A DNA stretch of 11,662 nucleotides from an uncultured Bacilli bacterium (GTDB taxonomy: Bacteria > Bacillota_I > Bacilli_A > RF39 > UBA660), in the NCBI GenBank assembly GCA_947625005.1, contig CANQNA010000038.1:1-11662 (forward strand), in the 5' to 3' direction. Below the pieces are notes generated by a model that saw only the letters and a list, made by a program, of their open reading frames with translations, made no database searches and was not told the DNA's origin. The position numbers were made by a program, and so were the translations under genes. Numbering within the stretch: position 1 is the stretch's first letter; each line of letters begins with the position of its first letter. Positions 1 to 5,934 of this stretch are shown here, piece by piece.

Positions 1-174
1 TTGAATCATTCTGGATTTTAAAGTTCTCCAATAATGAGATGGATCTTTACTTTCGGTTAATGCACCTATAACATCAATAACACTAAAGTAATATTCTTCT
101 TTTTCACTATTCCAAATACTTCTTATTTCTTTACCATCAAAAAGATTTGAAATTGTTTCTAATTTATTATTCAA
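1..174 (-). CDS. Bro-N domain protein (phage antirepressor-like), 5' part only
   Basis: The first 58 codons of a minus-strand gene are visible; the rest lies off the left edge. The visible part carries the pattern KEIRSIW...EEYYFSVIDVIGALTES...YWRTLKSRM. This matches the start of the Bro-N (BRO family N-terminal) proteins found in phage antirepressors and in chromosomal relatives such as DinD-like proteins, where YFSVxDVxxxLT is followed by YWxxLKxRL. No ATG fits. I chose a TTG start because AGGTGG lies four bases upstream (complement 179-184) and an in-frame stop lies shortly before it. These proteins are thought to bind DNA, but the role of this one cannot be told from 58 residues. The neighbours (a gene remnant and an orphan gene) suggest an accessory or phage-derived patch. 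Family call fairly sure; start codon less so. Confidence 0.7.
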   Translation of the reverse strand, partial: MNNKLETISNLFDGKEIRSIWNSEKEEYYFSVIDVIGALTESKDPSHYWRTLKSRMIQ

Positions 175-227
175 AATTCCACCTACTTTCTTTTTTTATT
201 AAGGGTTACAATTTCGTAATCACCTCT

Positions 228-311
228 CTAATTTCTAACATCTTTTTTACTTTTATAATAATCTAATCCTCTCCAACATGATGAACCACTAGCACTTGTA
301 ATTATACTCAT
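228..311 (-). pseudogene. Remnant of a SWIM zinc-finger-type gene (27 codons)
   Basis: An ATG at complement 311, with a GGAGG ten bases upstream, opens a 27-codon frame ending in TAG. The peptide contains ASGSSCWRGLDYYKSKK. From memory this resembles the extreme N-terminus of bacterial SWIM zinc-finger proteins (pattern S/A-G-x-S-x-W-R-G-x-x-Y-Y-x-x-K-K-V), which normally run for hundreds of residues and carry a CxCx(n)CxH zinc motif. None of that follows here. After the TAG the same frame reads only about 15 more codons before another stop, and the Bro-N gene begins just beyond. The simplest reading is a 5' remnant left by deletion. A genuine small protein cannot be excluded. Confidence 0.4.
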
Positions 312-340
312 CTTAAATCATCCTCCCTCATACATTAAAT

Positions 341-362
341 TTGTAATTAGATTGTATTACAA
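341..362. repeat. Perfect inverted repeat TTGTAAT-N8-ATTACAA
   Basis: Seven-base arms flank an eight-base centre, in the 84-base gap upstream of the SWIM-like remnant and downstream of the NADAR-like gene. No T-run follows on either strand, so it is not a good terminator. Its place just before the remnant's ribosome binding site would fit an operator. In sequence this AT-rich, a seven-base palindrome can also occur by chance. Confidence 0.3.
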
Positions 363-395
363 TTCCAACATTTTTAATCCTAATTTTTTACAATA

Positions 396-1016
396 TTATA
401 TTTCTTCTTTTAAAAATGCTACTAAACAGTTAAGCATATATTCAAATTCATATCTAGTAAACACTGTTTCATTTTTACTTGTTTTTCCTATAGAATGAAT
501 GATTGGCTTACTTACATTTTTCAAAACATTTCTATATAATGGATTCTGAATTGCTGATATATATAATTCATCAACTAAATCAGCATATTCTTCACTATCC
601 CTTTTTACTGCTTTTCCCTGCCAATAAATAATTCCTGTTTCTTTCCAATTAAAATCGCTTGCAGCTTTTATGCTAGTTGAATTTATACCACTATATTTAA
701 ATATATATTCTTGAACATCTTTATCTTTAAATTTAATTCCTTGAAAAAATGATTCAATACTGCTTAAATGTTTTCCAGCAAAAACAAACTCATAGGGAAA
801 AAGATTAGATAAAACTTTGGAAAACTCACTTTTTAAGTTATACCCGGCATTTATCCACTTTTCTGTCTCTCCTATTGGCTTATCTTCTCCTTTTTGTAAT
901 AGTTCTCCATCACAATATAAATCTTCACCTTCGTTAATTATTTCTTTTTGTTTAAATTCAAAATTTTTTTTAAATTCTTTAAAAGCTTCTAATTCTTCTT
1001 TAATTGTTTTTTCCAT
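396..1016 (-). CDS. NADAR/YbiA-like superfamily protein (distant)
   Basis: A 206-residue soluble protein. Residues 69-96 read LSNLFPYEFVF...IESFFQGIKF, the shape of the YbiA/NADAR signature (LSNFYP.PF...y.s.EHxfQaxKf). Trp124 and a later ISAIQNPLYRNVL stretch (154-165) match the family's W and 'KF.QNP.L...L' block. The end, HSIG...TVFTRYEF, is well formed. NADAR proteins act on ADP-ribose-like N-glycosidic bonds: YbiA in riboflavin intermediate clearance, others in removing ADP-ribose from guanine. The catalytic role here is inferred only, and the His usual in EH..Q is Ser in this protein. Residues 1-65 form a charged N-terminal extension. The start is ATG at 1016, because GGAAGTGA lies five bases upstream. 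An ATG 15 bases earlier would overlap that site. No toxin partner such as DarT is visible beside it. Confidence 0.5.
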   Translation of the reverse strand: MEKTIKEELEAFKEFKKNFEFKQKEIINEGEDLYCDGELLQKGEDKPIGETEKWINAGYNLKSEFSKVLSNLFPYEFVFAGKHLSSIESFFQGIKFKDKDVQEYIFKYSGINSTSIKAASDFNWKETGIIYWQGKAVKRDSEEYADLVDELYISAIQNPLYRNVLKNVSKPIIHSIGKTSKNETVFTRYEFEYMLNCLVAFLKEEI

Positions 1017-1124
1017 TTCTATCACTTCCATAAATTATTTACTATTAATATTTTAAATTAATTTAATTCAATATAATTATATCAAACAATAAAATATATA
1101 GCCATAATCTAACATAAATATATA

Positions 1125-1152
1125 TAAAAAGATACGCTTTTTGGCATATCTT
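1125..1152 (-). terminator. Intrinsic terminator after lepB
   Basis: On the minus strand AAGATATGC pairs with GCGTATCTT (nine pairs, one G-U) around the loop CAAAAA, and a run of four to five T's follows. It lies about 88 bases past the lepB stop. The plus strand has no T-run, so the orientation is clear. The remaining gap up to the NADAR-like gene (1017-1124) and the stretch 1153-1239 are plain AT-rich DNA with no other feature that I can see. Confidence 0.65.
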
Positions 1153-1239
1153 ATACTAACTTCAAACTTAAAATTAATTATAACTTCAATTTTATTTTTT
1201 GCTATTTAACAATTCTTTCTTGCAGTAAAGATAATACTA

Positions 1240-1767
1240 TTAACTTTCTACTTTACCAAATTTTTTGAAAGGAAAAATGACAAAATTAGTTTTACCTATA
1301 ATATCTTTTTTTTCTACAGGACCAATAACACGAGAATCATTTGACACATTACGATTATCTCCCATAACAAAGTATTCATTTTTTCCAATTTTAACTGCAT
1401 CAAAATCTCCTGTATTATTTAAATTATATTTATCTTCTACTGCTTTACCATTTATATATAATTTTTCATTTTTATAACTTATAGTTTCTCCAGGAAGGCC
1501 AATAATTCTTTTAATTATATAACTATGAGATGTTCTTACCACAACTATATCAAATCTTTTTAATTTTTTTGTTCTTAGACCTATTTTATTTAGTAACATA
1601 ATATCTCCATCTTTTAAAGTAGTACTCATACTAGTTCCATTAACATTAATTGGAGTACAAATAAAAATACGAATTCCTATTATTAATATCACTACTAAAA
1701 TAAATAGTCCATATTCTTTTAGAAAATCTTTAATTACTGATTCATCTTTAACTTTTTCTTTTGCCAT
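1240..1767 (-). CDS. lepB: Signal peptidase I
   Basis: A type I signal peptidase of 175 residues, in the usual size range for the short Gram-positive SipS type. It removes signal peptides from secreted proteins on the outer face of the membrane. A short charged N-terminus precedes one membrane helix (about residues 20-37). Then come box B with the catalytic serine (NGTSMSTTL, Ser46), the lysine box (YIIKRIIGLPGE, catalytic Lys86) and the C-terminal GDNRNVSNDSRVIGPV box. All key residues are present. The start is the ATG at 1767: TAAGGTGA lies six bases upstream, and an ATG nine bases earlier would overlap it. The gene follows rimM-trmD and the unknown gene on the same strand, but a terminator and a -10 box lie just upstream, so it probably has its own promoter. 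Confidence 0.95.
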   Translation of the reverse strand: MAKEKVKDESVIKDFLKEYGLFILVVILIIGIRIFICTPINVNGTSMSTTLKDGDIMLLNKIGLRTKKLKRFDIVVVRTSHSYIIKRIIGLPGETISYKNEKLYINGKAVEDKYNLNNTGDFDAVKIGKNEYFVMGDNRNVSNDSRVIGPVEKKDIIGKTNFVIFPFKKFGKVES

Positions 1768-1783
1768 ATATATCACCTTATTT

Positions 1784-1792
1784 ATTATACAA
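1784..1792 (-). promoter_or_regulatory. Promoter -10 region for lepB (TTGTATAAT)
   Basis: A perfect TATAAT (complement 1784-1789) preceded by TTG follows directly on the T-run of the upstream terminator. The expected -35 position (1807-1812, reading TAGCCT) is weak and falls in the terminator loop. Start would be near 1777, which puts the Shine-Dalgarno (1774-1780) at the very 5' end of the message. Confidence 0.45.
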
Positions 1793-1822
1793 AAAAAAAA
1801 GATAAAAGGCTATAGTTTATCT
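1791..1822 (-). terminator. Intrinsic terminator overlapping the stop codon of the unknown gene
   Basis: On the minus strand AGATAAA (1816-1822) pairs perfectly with TTTATCT (1800-1806) around a nine-base loop, followed by nine to ten T's. The TAA stop of the upstream gene (1817-1819) lies inside the first arm. The T-run continues directly into the lepB -10 region. Confidence 0.6.
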
Positions 1823-2266
1823 ACTTTTACCTTGAGAAATTTCATAATCATAGTTTAAAGATAAATATTCAGATATTCTTAACTGTTTGATTTCTAACTC
1901 TTTATATAAAAAATTTAATTTTTCTAAAAAAATTCTATTTTCCTCTTTTTTTAAATATTTTTCATACTGTTTTTGATAAATACTTTTTAGTTTATCAGTT
2001 TCATCTAACAATATTTCACAAGTACCATCGTCTTCTTCATCATCACTTGCTAAATAATTTAAAACAATATGTTCTAAATTTTGATATAATTTATTAAATT
2101 TTATGTGCAATATTTTACTAATCATTTCTGGTTTTACAACCATTATATTATTTACATTTAAATATTTACTATTTTTTTTCGGTTTAAATTTATAACCGTC
2201 AAAATCATAGCTCATATAAATGATTTCATTAGTTTCTTTATTCTTTTTAATTAAATAACTGTTCAT
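1817..2266 (-). CDS. Unrecognised 149-residue protein between trmD and lepB
   Basis: I do not recognise this protein. It has no signal peptide and no membrane segment. It opens with a short strand-rich part (MNSYLIKKN...IIYMSYDFDGYKFKP), has an acidic run in the middle (SDDEEDDGTCE, about residues 74-84), and ends in a long charged helical stretch (about 90-135, rich in K, E and L) that could form a coiled coil. Its start lies five bases past the trmD stop, and its Shine-Dalgarno (AAAGGA, complement 2275-2280) is made of the last trmD codons, so translation is probably coupled. In many Bacillota the gene after trmD is rplS (bL19), and this protein does not resemble bL19. A real gene is likely from its spacing, ribosome binding site and terminator. 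Confidence 0.75.
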   Translation of the reverse strand: MNSYLIKKNKETNEIIYMSYDFDGYKFKPKKNSKYLNVNNIMVVKPEMISKILHIKFNKLYQNLEHIVLNYLASDDEEDDGTCEILLDETDKLKSIYQKQYEKYLKKEENRIFLEKLNFLYKELEIKQLRISEYLSLNYDYEISQGKSR

Positions 2267-2271
2267 AAAAT

Positions 2272-2943
2272 TTATCCTTTCTCTTTAATTATATCAGGTC
2301 TTCTATCTTTTGTTCTCTTTATTTGTTCTTGTCTTCTCCATTCTTCAATTTTTTTATGATCCCCACTTAATAAAATATCTGGTACTTTCATTCCTCTAAA
2401 TTCTCGAGGCTTTGTATAGTTAGGATAATCTAACAAATTTTCTTCAAAAGATTCTTTTTCTCTACTTTCACTTTTAATAACTCCATCAATTAATCTAGTA
2501 CAAGCATCTATGATAGCCATTGCTGGGATTTCTCCACCAGTTAAGATAAAATCTCCTAAACTAATTTCAGCATCAACAAAAGAACGAATCCTTTCATCAA
2601 AACCTTCATAATGTCCACAAATTAAAATTAAATGTTTGTAATGTACTAATTTTTTTGCTTGAACTTGATTAAAAGTTTTTCCATCAGGTGTCAACATGCA
2701 AACAAATGAATCTTTAGTTTTAACGGATTTTAGACATTCATATATAGGCTCACACATTAAAACCATACCACTTCCTCCACCGTATGGAGTATCATCTACT
2801 TGTTTATTATTAAGTTTAGAAAATTCTCGAAAATTAACAACTTCAATTTCTACTAGTTTTTTATCTAATGCTCGTTTAATAATGGATTCATTTAAAAAAC
2901 CTTGAAATATTTGAGGGAAAAGAGTTAAAACAGTTATTTTCAT
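2272..2943 (-). CDS. trmD: tRNA (guanine-N1)-methyltransferase TrmD
   Basis: TrmD methylates N1 of G37 next to the anticodon, using S-adenosylmethionine, and so guards against +1 frameshifting. The trefoil-knot signatures are all present: DDTPYGGGSGMV (50-61), GHYEGFDER (110-118), SLGDFILTGGE (128-138), and the C-terminal LLDYPNYTKP and GDHKKIEEWR blocks. At 223 residues it is about 20 shorter than most bacterial TrmD, mainly by a trimmed C-terminus after RRPDII. The position before SFEENLLD is Glu164, where many family members have Asp; I believe Glu also occurs there, so I make no point of it. The start codon overlaps the rimM stop by four bases (ATGA), the usual coupling of these two genes. 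Confidence 0.96.
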   Translation of the reverse strand: MKITVLTLFPQIFQGFLNESIIKRALDKKLVEIEVVNFREFSKLNNKQVDDTPYGGGSGMVLMCEPIYECLKSVKTKDSFVCMLTPDGKTFNQVQAKKLVHYKHLILICGHYEGFDERIRSFVDAEISLGDFILTGGEIPAMAIIDACTRLIDGVIKSESREKESFEENLLDYPNYTKPREFRGMKVPDILLSGDHKKIEEWRRQEQIKRTKDRRPDIIKEKG

Positions 2944-3413
2944 AGTAATCCCTCACAATTCTTTAAAATTATTTTTCGCTTTGTTAAATTAATTTCTTGA
3001 ATAAAATTATTTTGATATGGAACATATTTATTTTTATCTATGATAATTAAAGGATTTTTACCTAATTCTATATTAGTAATAATGCCTTTTAATTCGTTAT
3101 TATAATAGACTTCCAATCCAATTAAATCTGTAATTAAGTATTCTTCTTCGGTTAAATTTAAATCTAATCGATTAAAATAAACTAATTGATTTTTTAAAAA
3201 TAATACTTCATTAATATTAGTAAATCCTTTTAAAGTAATCATATCAAACATTTTATGATGTCTATAGGTATTAATAACATATTCCTTATTATTAATATAA
3301 ATCTTTTTATTTGGTTTAAATACTCTTTCTTTAAATTCAAAAGAACTAAGTAATCTTAATTCTCCCTTAATTCCATGAGTGTTTACAATTTTTCCAATAT
3401 AAATTAAATCCAT
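2940..3413 (-). CDS. rimM: Ribosome maturation factor RimM
   Basis: RimM helps mature the 30S head (the 16S 3' domain around S19). The protein starts with the family signature IGKIVNTHGIKGELRL (6-21), followed by the beta-barrel domain. A second PRC-type barrel covers about 85-157 (LITDLIGLEVYYNNELKGIITNIELGKNPLIII...KYVPYQNNFI). The 157 residues are slightly under the usual length of about 170. The start is supported by GGTGA five bases upstream (complement 3418-3422). It overlaps trmD by four bases. The rpsP gene that often precedes it is absent; a CDF transporter with its own terminator lies upstream instead. Besides the promoter at 3461-3489, an extended -10 (TGATAAAAT, complement 3429-3437) could give a nearly leaderless message. 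Confidence 0.94.
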   Translation of the reverse strand: MDLIYIGKIVNTHGIKGELRLLSSFEFKERVFKPNKKIYINNKEYVINTYRHHKMFDMITLKGFTNINEVLFLKNQLVYFNRLDLNLTEEEYLITDLIGLEVYYNNELKGIITNIELGKNPLIIIDKNKYVPYQNNFIQEINLTKRKIILKNCEGLL

Positions 3414-3460
3414 TATATCACCATCTAAATTTTATCACAAATATAACTAAATTGTTATTT

Positions 3461-3489
3461 ATTATAAACATATAAAGATAAATTAGCAA
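3461..3489 (-). promoter_or_regulatory. Promoter for rimM-trmD (TTGCTA-17-TATAAT)
   Basis: The minus strand has TTGCTA (complement 3484-3489), a 17-base spacer and a perfect TATAAT (complement 3461-3466), giving a start near 3454 and a leader of about 40 bases. It sits directly downstream of the CDF terminator, in the only gap before rimM. Confidence 0.55.
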
Positions 3490-3490
3490 G

Positions 3491-3514
3491 AAAAAAAGAA
3501 CCACTAGTTCTTTT
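3491..3514 (-). terminator. Intrinsic terminator over the CDF stop codon
   Basis: On the minus strand AAGAAC pairs with GTTCTT (extendable to eight pairs) around a five-base loop that contains the TAG stop of the CDF gene (3504-3506). A run of seven T's follows. It separates the metal-efflux operon from rimM. Confidence 0.6.
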
Positions 3515-4376
3515 GATAAGGATTCACATGAACCATGCAATGTTTACAATTAGTAATATATTTTTCAATCTTTAAATGAATTTTTTCTGCTATTTCATGA
3601 GATGATTTTAAGGATAAATTTTCGTCTACAGCAATTTCTAAATCAACATATATTTTTGAACCAAAAAGACGAGTTTTTAAACTATCAATATGTAAAATGT
3701 CTTCCTCTTCTTCAATAAGTTTAGTAATTTTATTTAAAGTATTATCATCTGCGGAAGTGTCAATTAACTTTGAAATAGCATCTTTTAGTATATCCCAAGC
3801 AGATTTAAAGATAAAATAACTAATTACAATAACTGTTATAGGTTCTAAAAAATGATATCCCAACAAAGATCCTGCAATTCCAAGCACAGCACCTACACTT
3901 GATAAAGCATCGCTTCTATGATGCCAAGCATCTGCTTTTAAGGCCGTACTATTAATTTTTTTAGCTGCTTTAATAGTATATTGATACATTCCTTCTTTTA
4001 CTAATATTGAAATAATTGCGGCAAATAATGCTAAAGATGACGTAGTTGCAGTATAATTTTGATGTACTATCTCTAAAACACTTGTTTTTAAAAGATTATA
4101 ACCAACTGCTGCAAGCATAAGAGATAAAACAAAACCAGCGATAGACTCATATTTTTCATGTCCATAAGGATGTTCTCTATCACTTTCTTTTCGGGATACA
4201 AAAATACCAATAATAACAATAAATGTAGAGGCAACATCACTTGCAGAATGAATAGCATCACTAATCATAATTTGAGATTTGCTTATTAAACCAGTAATCA
4301 ATTTAAAAATACATAAAAGAATATTTATAATTATAGTAATTATAGATACTTTATAGGCTAAATCTAATTTTTTCAT
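3504..4376 (-). CDS. Cation diffusion facilitator (divalent metal efflux)
   Basis: A CDF-family proton-coupled exporter of 290 residues with six predicted membrane helices and a cytoplasmic C-terminal domain. Transport-site motifs are visible in helix 2 (SDAIHSASD: Asp40, His43, Asp47) and helix 5 (AWHHRSDALSS: His152, Asp156). HPYGHEKYE (69-77) is the conserved loop after helix 2. The C-terminal ferredoxin-like domain ends in CKHCMVHVNP, which may add a metal site. HxxxD pairs in helices 2 and 5 are common in Zn exporters but also occur in Bacillus Mn exporters, so the metal cannot be assigned from motifs. The start has AAAGGG five to six bases upstream. It follows the ArsP_2-type permease by 43 bases on the same strand with no terminator between them, so they probably share a transcript. 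Confidence 0.92.
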   Translation of the reverse strand: MKKLDLAYKVSIITIIINILLCIFKLITGLISKSQIMISDAIHSASDVASTFIVIIGIFVSRKESDREHPYGHEKYESIAGFVLSLMLAAVGYNLLKTSVLEIVHQNYTATTSSLALFAAIISILVKEGMYQYTIKAAKKINSTALKADAWHHRSDALSSVGAVLGIAGSLLGYHFLEPITVIVISYFIFKSAWDILKDAISKLIDTSADDNTLNKITKLIEEEEDILHIDSLKTRLFGSKIYVDLEIAVDENLSLKSSHEIAEKIHLKIEKYITNCKHCMVHVNPYQKN

Positions 4377-4419
4377 ATTTTCCCTTTCGATTAATATATT
4401 TTATTCTAATTTTTTTTTC

Positions 4420-5259
4420 TTATGAAAGAAGAGTTAAAAATTCCAAGAAAATTCCCGTAATTACTCCTAAAAAATAAATAAGCATTAAAATAAAAACATT
4501 TTCTTTAAAATTTTTATTTACTCTAAATAAAACTAAAAGAGCGACTCCACTACCAGTTAACAATCCAGCTAATAAACTAGCAAAAGATAAAGCATTATTT
4601 AAATAAAGTTCTGTCAAAATTATACTAGATGCACAATTTGGAATTAATCCAATCAAAGAAGAAATAAACGGACTAAAAAAAGTATCTTTTAAAAGAAATT
4701 GCCCTAACTTGTCAGTTCCTAAATAATGAATAATAGTATTTATAATAAAAGTAATAATTAATAAAAATAATGTAATATTGAAAGTATGAGTTAAAACAGA
4801 TTTTAAGAAGTTATGATTACAATCACAATGTTCATCTTCACAAAAATCTTTAATTGTTTGTTTTTCTTGTTTCTTACGGAAAATAAAATCTATAATAAAA
4901 CCACAAATAAATCCTATTACAATTTTAAGTAAAATAATTTTTAAAATTAAAATTAAAGAAACTTTAGAGGAAATTAAAATAGGTAACATTTCATCACTAG
5001 TAGATAAATATATAGATATTAAAGTTCCTAATGTGATTATTCTAGTAGCATAAAGATTAGTTGCCATAACAGAAAAACCACATTGAGGGATTGCTCCAAA
5101 AATACTGCCTATTAAAGGTCCGTATTTTCCTAAATGTTTTATAGTTTTTTCACTTTTACTTAATTTATGTTCAAGATATTCCATAATAAAAAAAGCGACA
5201 AATAAAAAAGGAATAATTTTTACAATATCTATAATAGTATCTACTATAATTTCTTTCAT
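4420..5259 (-). CDS. ArsP_2-type permease (putative manganese or heavy-metal exporter)
   Basis: A polytopic membrane protein of 279 residues with about eight to ten hydrophobic segments. It is built as two related halves: IGSIFGAIPQCGFSV (50-64) in the first and ISSLIGLIPNCASSI (199-213) in the second. This pseudo-repeat with PQC/PNC is typical of the family annotated as 'putative manganese transporter' or '10TM heavy-metal exporter' (PF11449). The linker between the halves carries a Cys/His cluster, CEDEHCDCNH (140-149), that could bind metal in the cytoplasm. The substrate is not shown by the sequence. The start is the ATG at 5259: GGAGG ends four to five bases before it. An upstream in-frame TTG would put that site inside the coding region. 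It is the first gene of a likely two-gene operon with the CDF exporter. Confidence 0.85.
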   Translation of the reverse strand: MKEIIVDTIIDIVKIIPFLFVAFFIMEYLEHKLSKSEKTIKHLGKYGPLIGSIFGAIPQCGFSVMATNLYATRIITLGTLISIYLSTSDEMLPILISSKVSLILILKIILLKIVIGFICGFIIDFIFRKKQEKQTIKDFCEDEHCDCNHNFLKSVLTHTFNITLFLLIITFIINTIIHYLGTDKLGQFLLKDTFFSPFISSLIGLIPNCASSIILTELYLNNALSFASLLAGLLTGSGVALLVLFRVNKNFKENVFILMLIYFLGVITGIFLEFLTLLS

Positions 5260-5286
5260 ATTTTCCTCCAAAAATTTAGCATATTG

Positions 5287-5315
5287 ATAATATCACAAAT
5301 TAAAAAAATTAGCAA
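5287..5315 (-). promoter_or_regulatory. Promoter for the permease-CDF operon (TTGCTA-17-TATTAT)
   Basis: The minus strand has TTGCTA (complement 5310-5315), a 17-base spacer and TATTAT (complement 5287-5292), the latter preceded by TGA, an extended -10. Start would be near 5280, about 20 bases before the ATG. That leader is too short for a yybP-ykoY manganese riboswitch. Confidence 0.55.
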
Positions 5316-5424
5316 TAAAATCTTTTATTAAAAACCATATTAGAAAAAAAGTGTATCTACTTTTAATTAGTTGAATGTTTTAAATCTTTGGAAATAACAT
5401 AATATATTATTAGAAAGTGGTGTT

Positions 5425-5865
5425 ATGAAAAAATTATTTTGGCTTTTCTTTCCTATAGTTTTAGGTGGTATAACAGGATTTATAATTAAAGGGTTTATGG
5501 ATTATGACTTCTTAATAAAACCTCCTTTTTCTCCTAAAGGGATAATATTCCCTATTGCTTGGAGTATTATTTATTTACTTATGGGAATATCTTACTATTT
5601 ATTTCGAAAAGATTATTTTAATGAAAGTGTTATCAAAACATATTATTTACAGTTAGGTTTTAATATTTTATGGTCTTTTATCTTCTTCGTTTTTAAACTT
5701 AGATTATTATCAGTTATTTGGATTTTAATTTTAGATATTCTTGTTTTAATTTTATTTAAAAAATATTTAAAAGTTAAAAAAATATCAGCTTATTTAATTA
5801 TTCCATATATTATTTGGATTATATTTGCAACTTATTTAAATATAGGAATTTACATCTTAAATTAA
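5425..5865 (+). CDS. tspO: TspO/MBR family membrane protein
   Basis: A 146-residue protein with five hydrophobic segments, the normal size for bacterial TspO. Family motifs are in order: IKPPFSPKG with downstream Trp46 (31-46), LQLGFNILWSFIFF (75-88, the Q..N..W..FF block) and PYIIWIIFATYLNIGIY (127-143). TspO proteins bind porphyrins and related ligands and act in tetrapyrrole, oxidative or osmotic stress responses; the ligand here is unknown. The start has AAAGTGGTG just upstream. The gene stands alone, divergent from the permease operon, and ends in its own terminator. A possible weak promoter is TTGAAT (5371-5376) with an 18-base spacer to TAACAT (5395-5400). Confidence 0.93.
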   Translation: MKKLFWLFFPIVLGGITGFIIKGFMDYDFLIKPPFSPKGIIFPIAWSIIYLLMGISYYLFRKDYFNESVIKTYYLQLGFNILWSFIFFVFKLRLLSVIWILILDILVLILFKKYLKVKKISAYLIIPYIIWIIFATYLNIGIYILN

Positions 5866-5879
5866 TTCCAAAAATTTCC

Positions 5880-5909
5880 AGAACAAATGTTTGCTTTTGT
5901 TCTTTTTTT
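5880..5909 (+). terminator. Intrinsic terminator after tspO
   Basis: AGAACAAA (5880-5887) pairs perfectly with TTTGTTCT (5896-5903) around an eight-base loop, followed by a run of seven T's. It lies 15 bases after the tspO stop. Its loop and right arm also contain the -35 hexamer of the next promoter. Confidence 0.75.
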
Positions 5910-5919
5910 ATTGTATAAT
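5891..5919 (+). promoter_or_regulatory. Promoter for the radical SAM operon (TTGCTT-17-TATAAT)
   Basis: TTGCTT (5891-5896), a 17-base spacer and a perfect TATAAT (5914-5919). The -35 and most of the spacer are the loop, right arm and T-run of the tspO terminator. Start would be near 5926, so the message would begin at the GGTGA ribosome binding site (5926-5930). Confidence 0.55.
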
Positions 5920-5934
5920 AATTGTGGTGATTAA

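Noticed and set aside
817..1056. Plus-strand open frame opposite the NADAR-like gene
   Set aside because: It is antisense to a gene with family motifs and has low-complexity Ser/Phe-rich content typical of shadow frames.
1265..1477. Plus-strand open frame opposite lepB
   Set aside because: Shadow of a fully conserved signal peptidase; no ribosome binding site or family features.
2696..2905. Plus-strand open frame opposite trmD
   Set aside because: Shadow of conserved trmD coding sequence.
5260..5424. Manganese (yybP-ykoY) riboswitch upstream of the permease
   Set aside because: The predicted leader is only about 20 bases and no conserved paired elements are visible in the gap.
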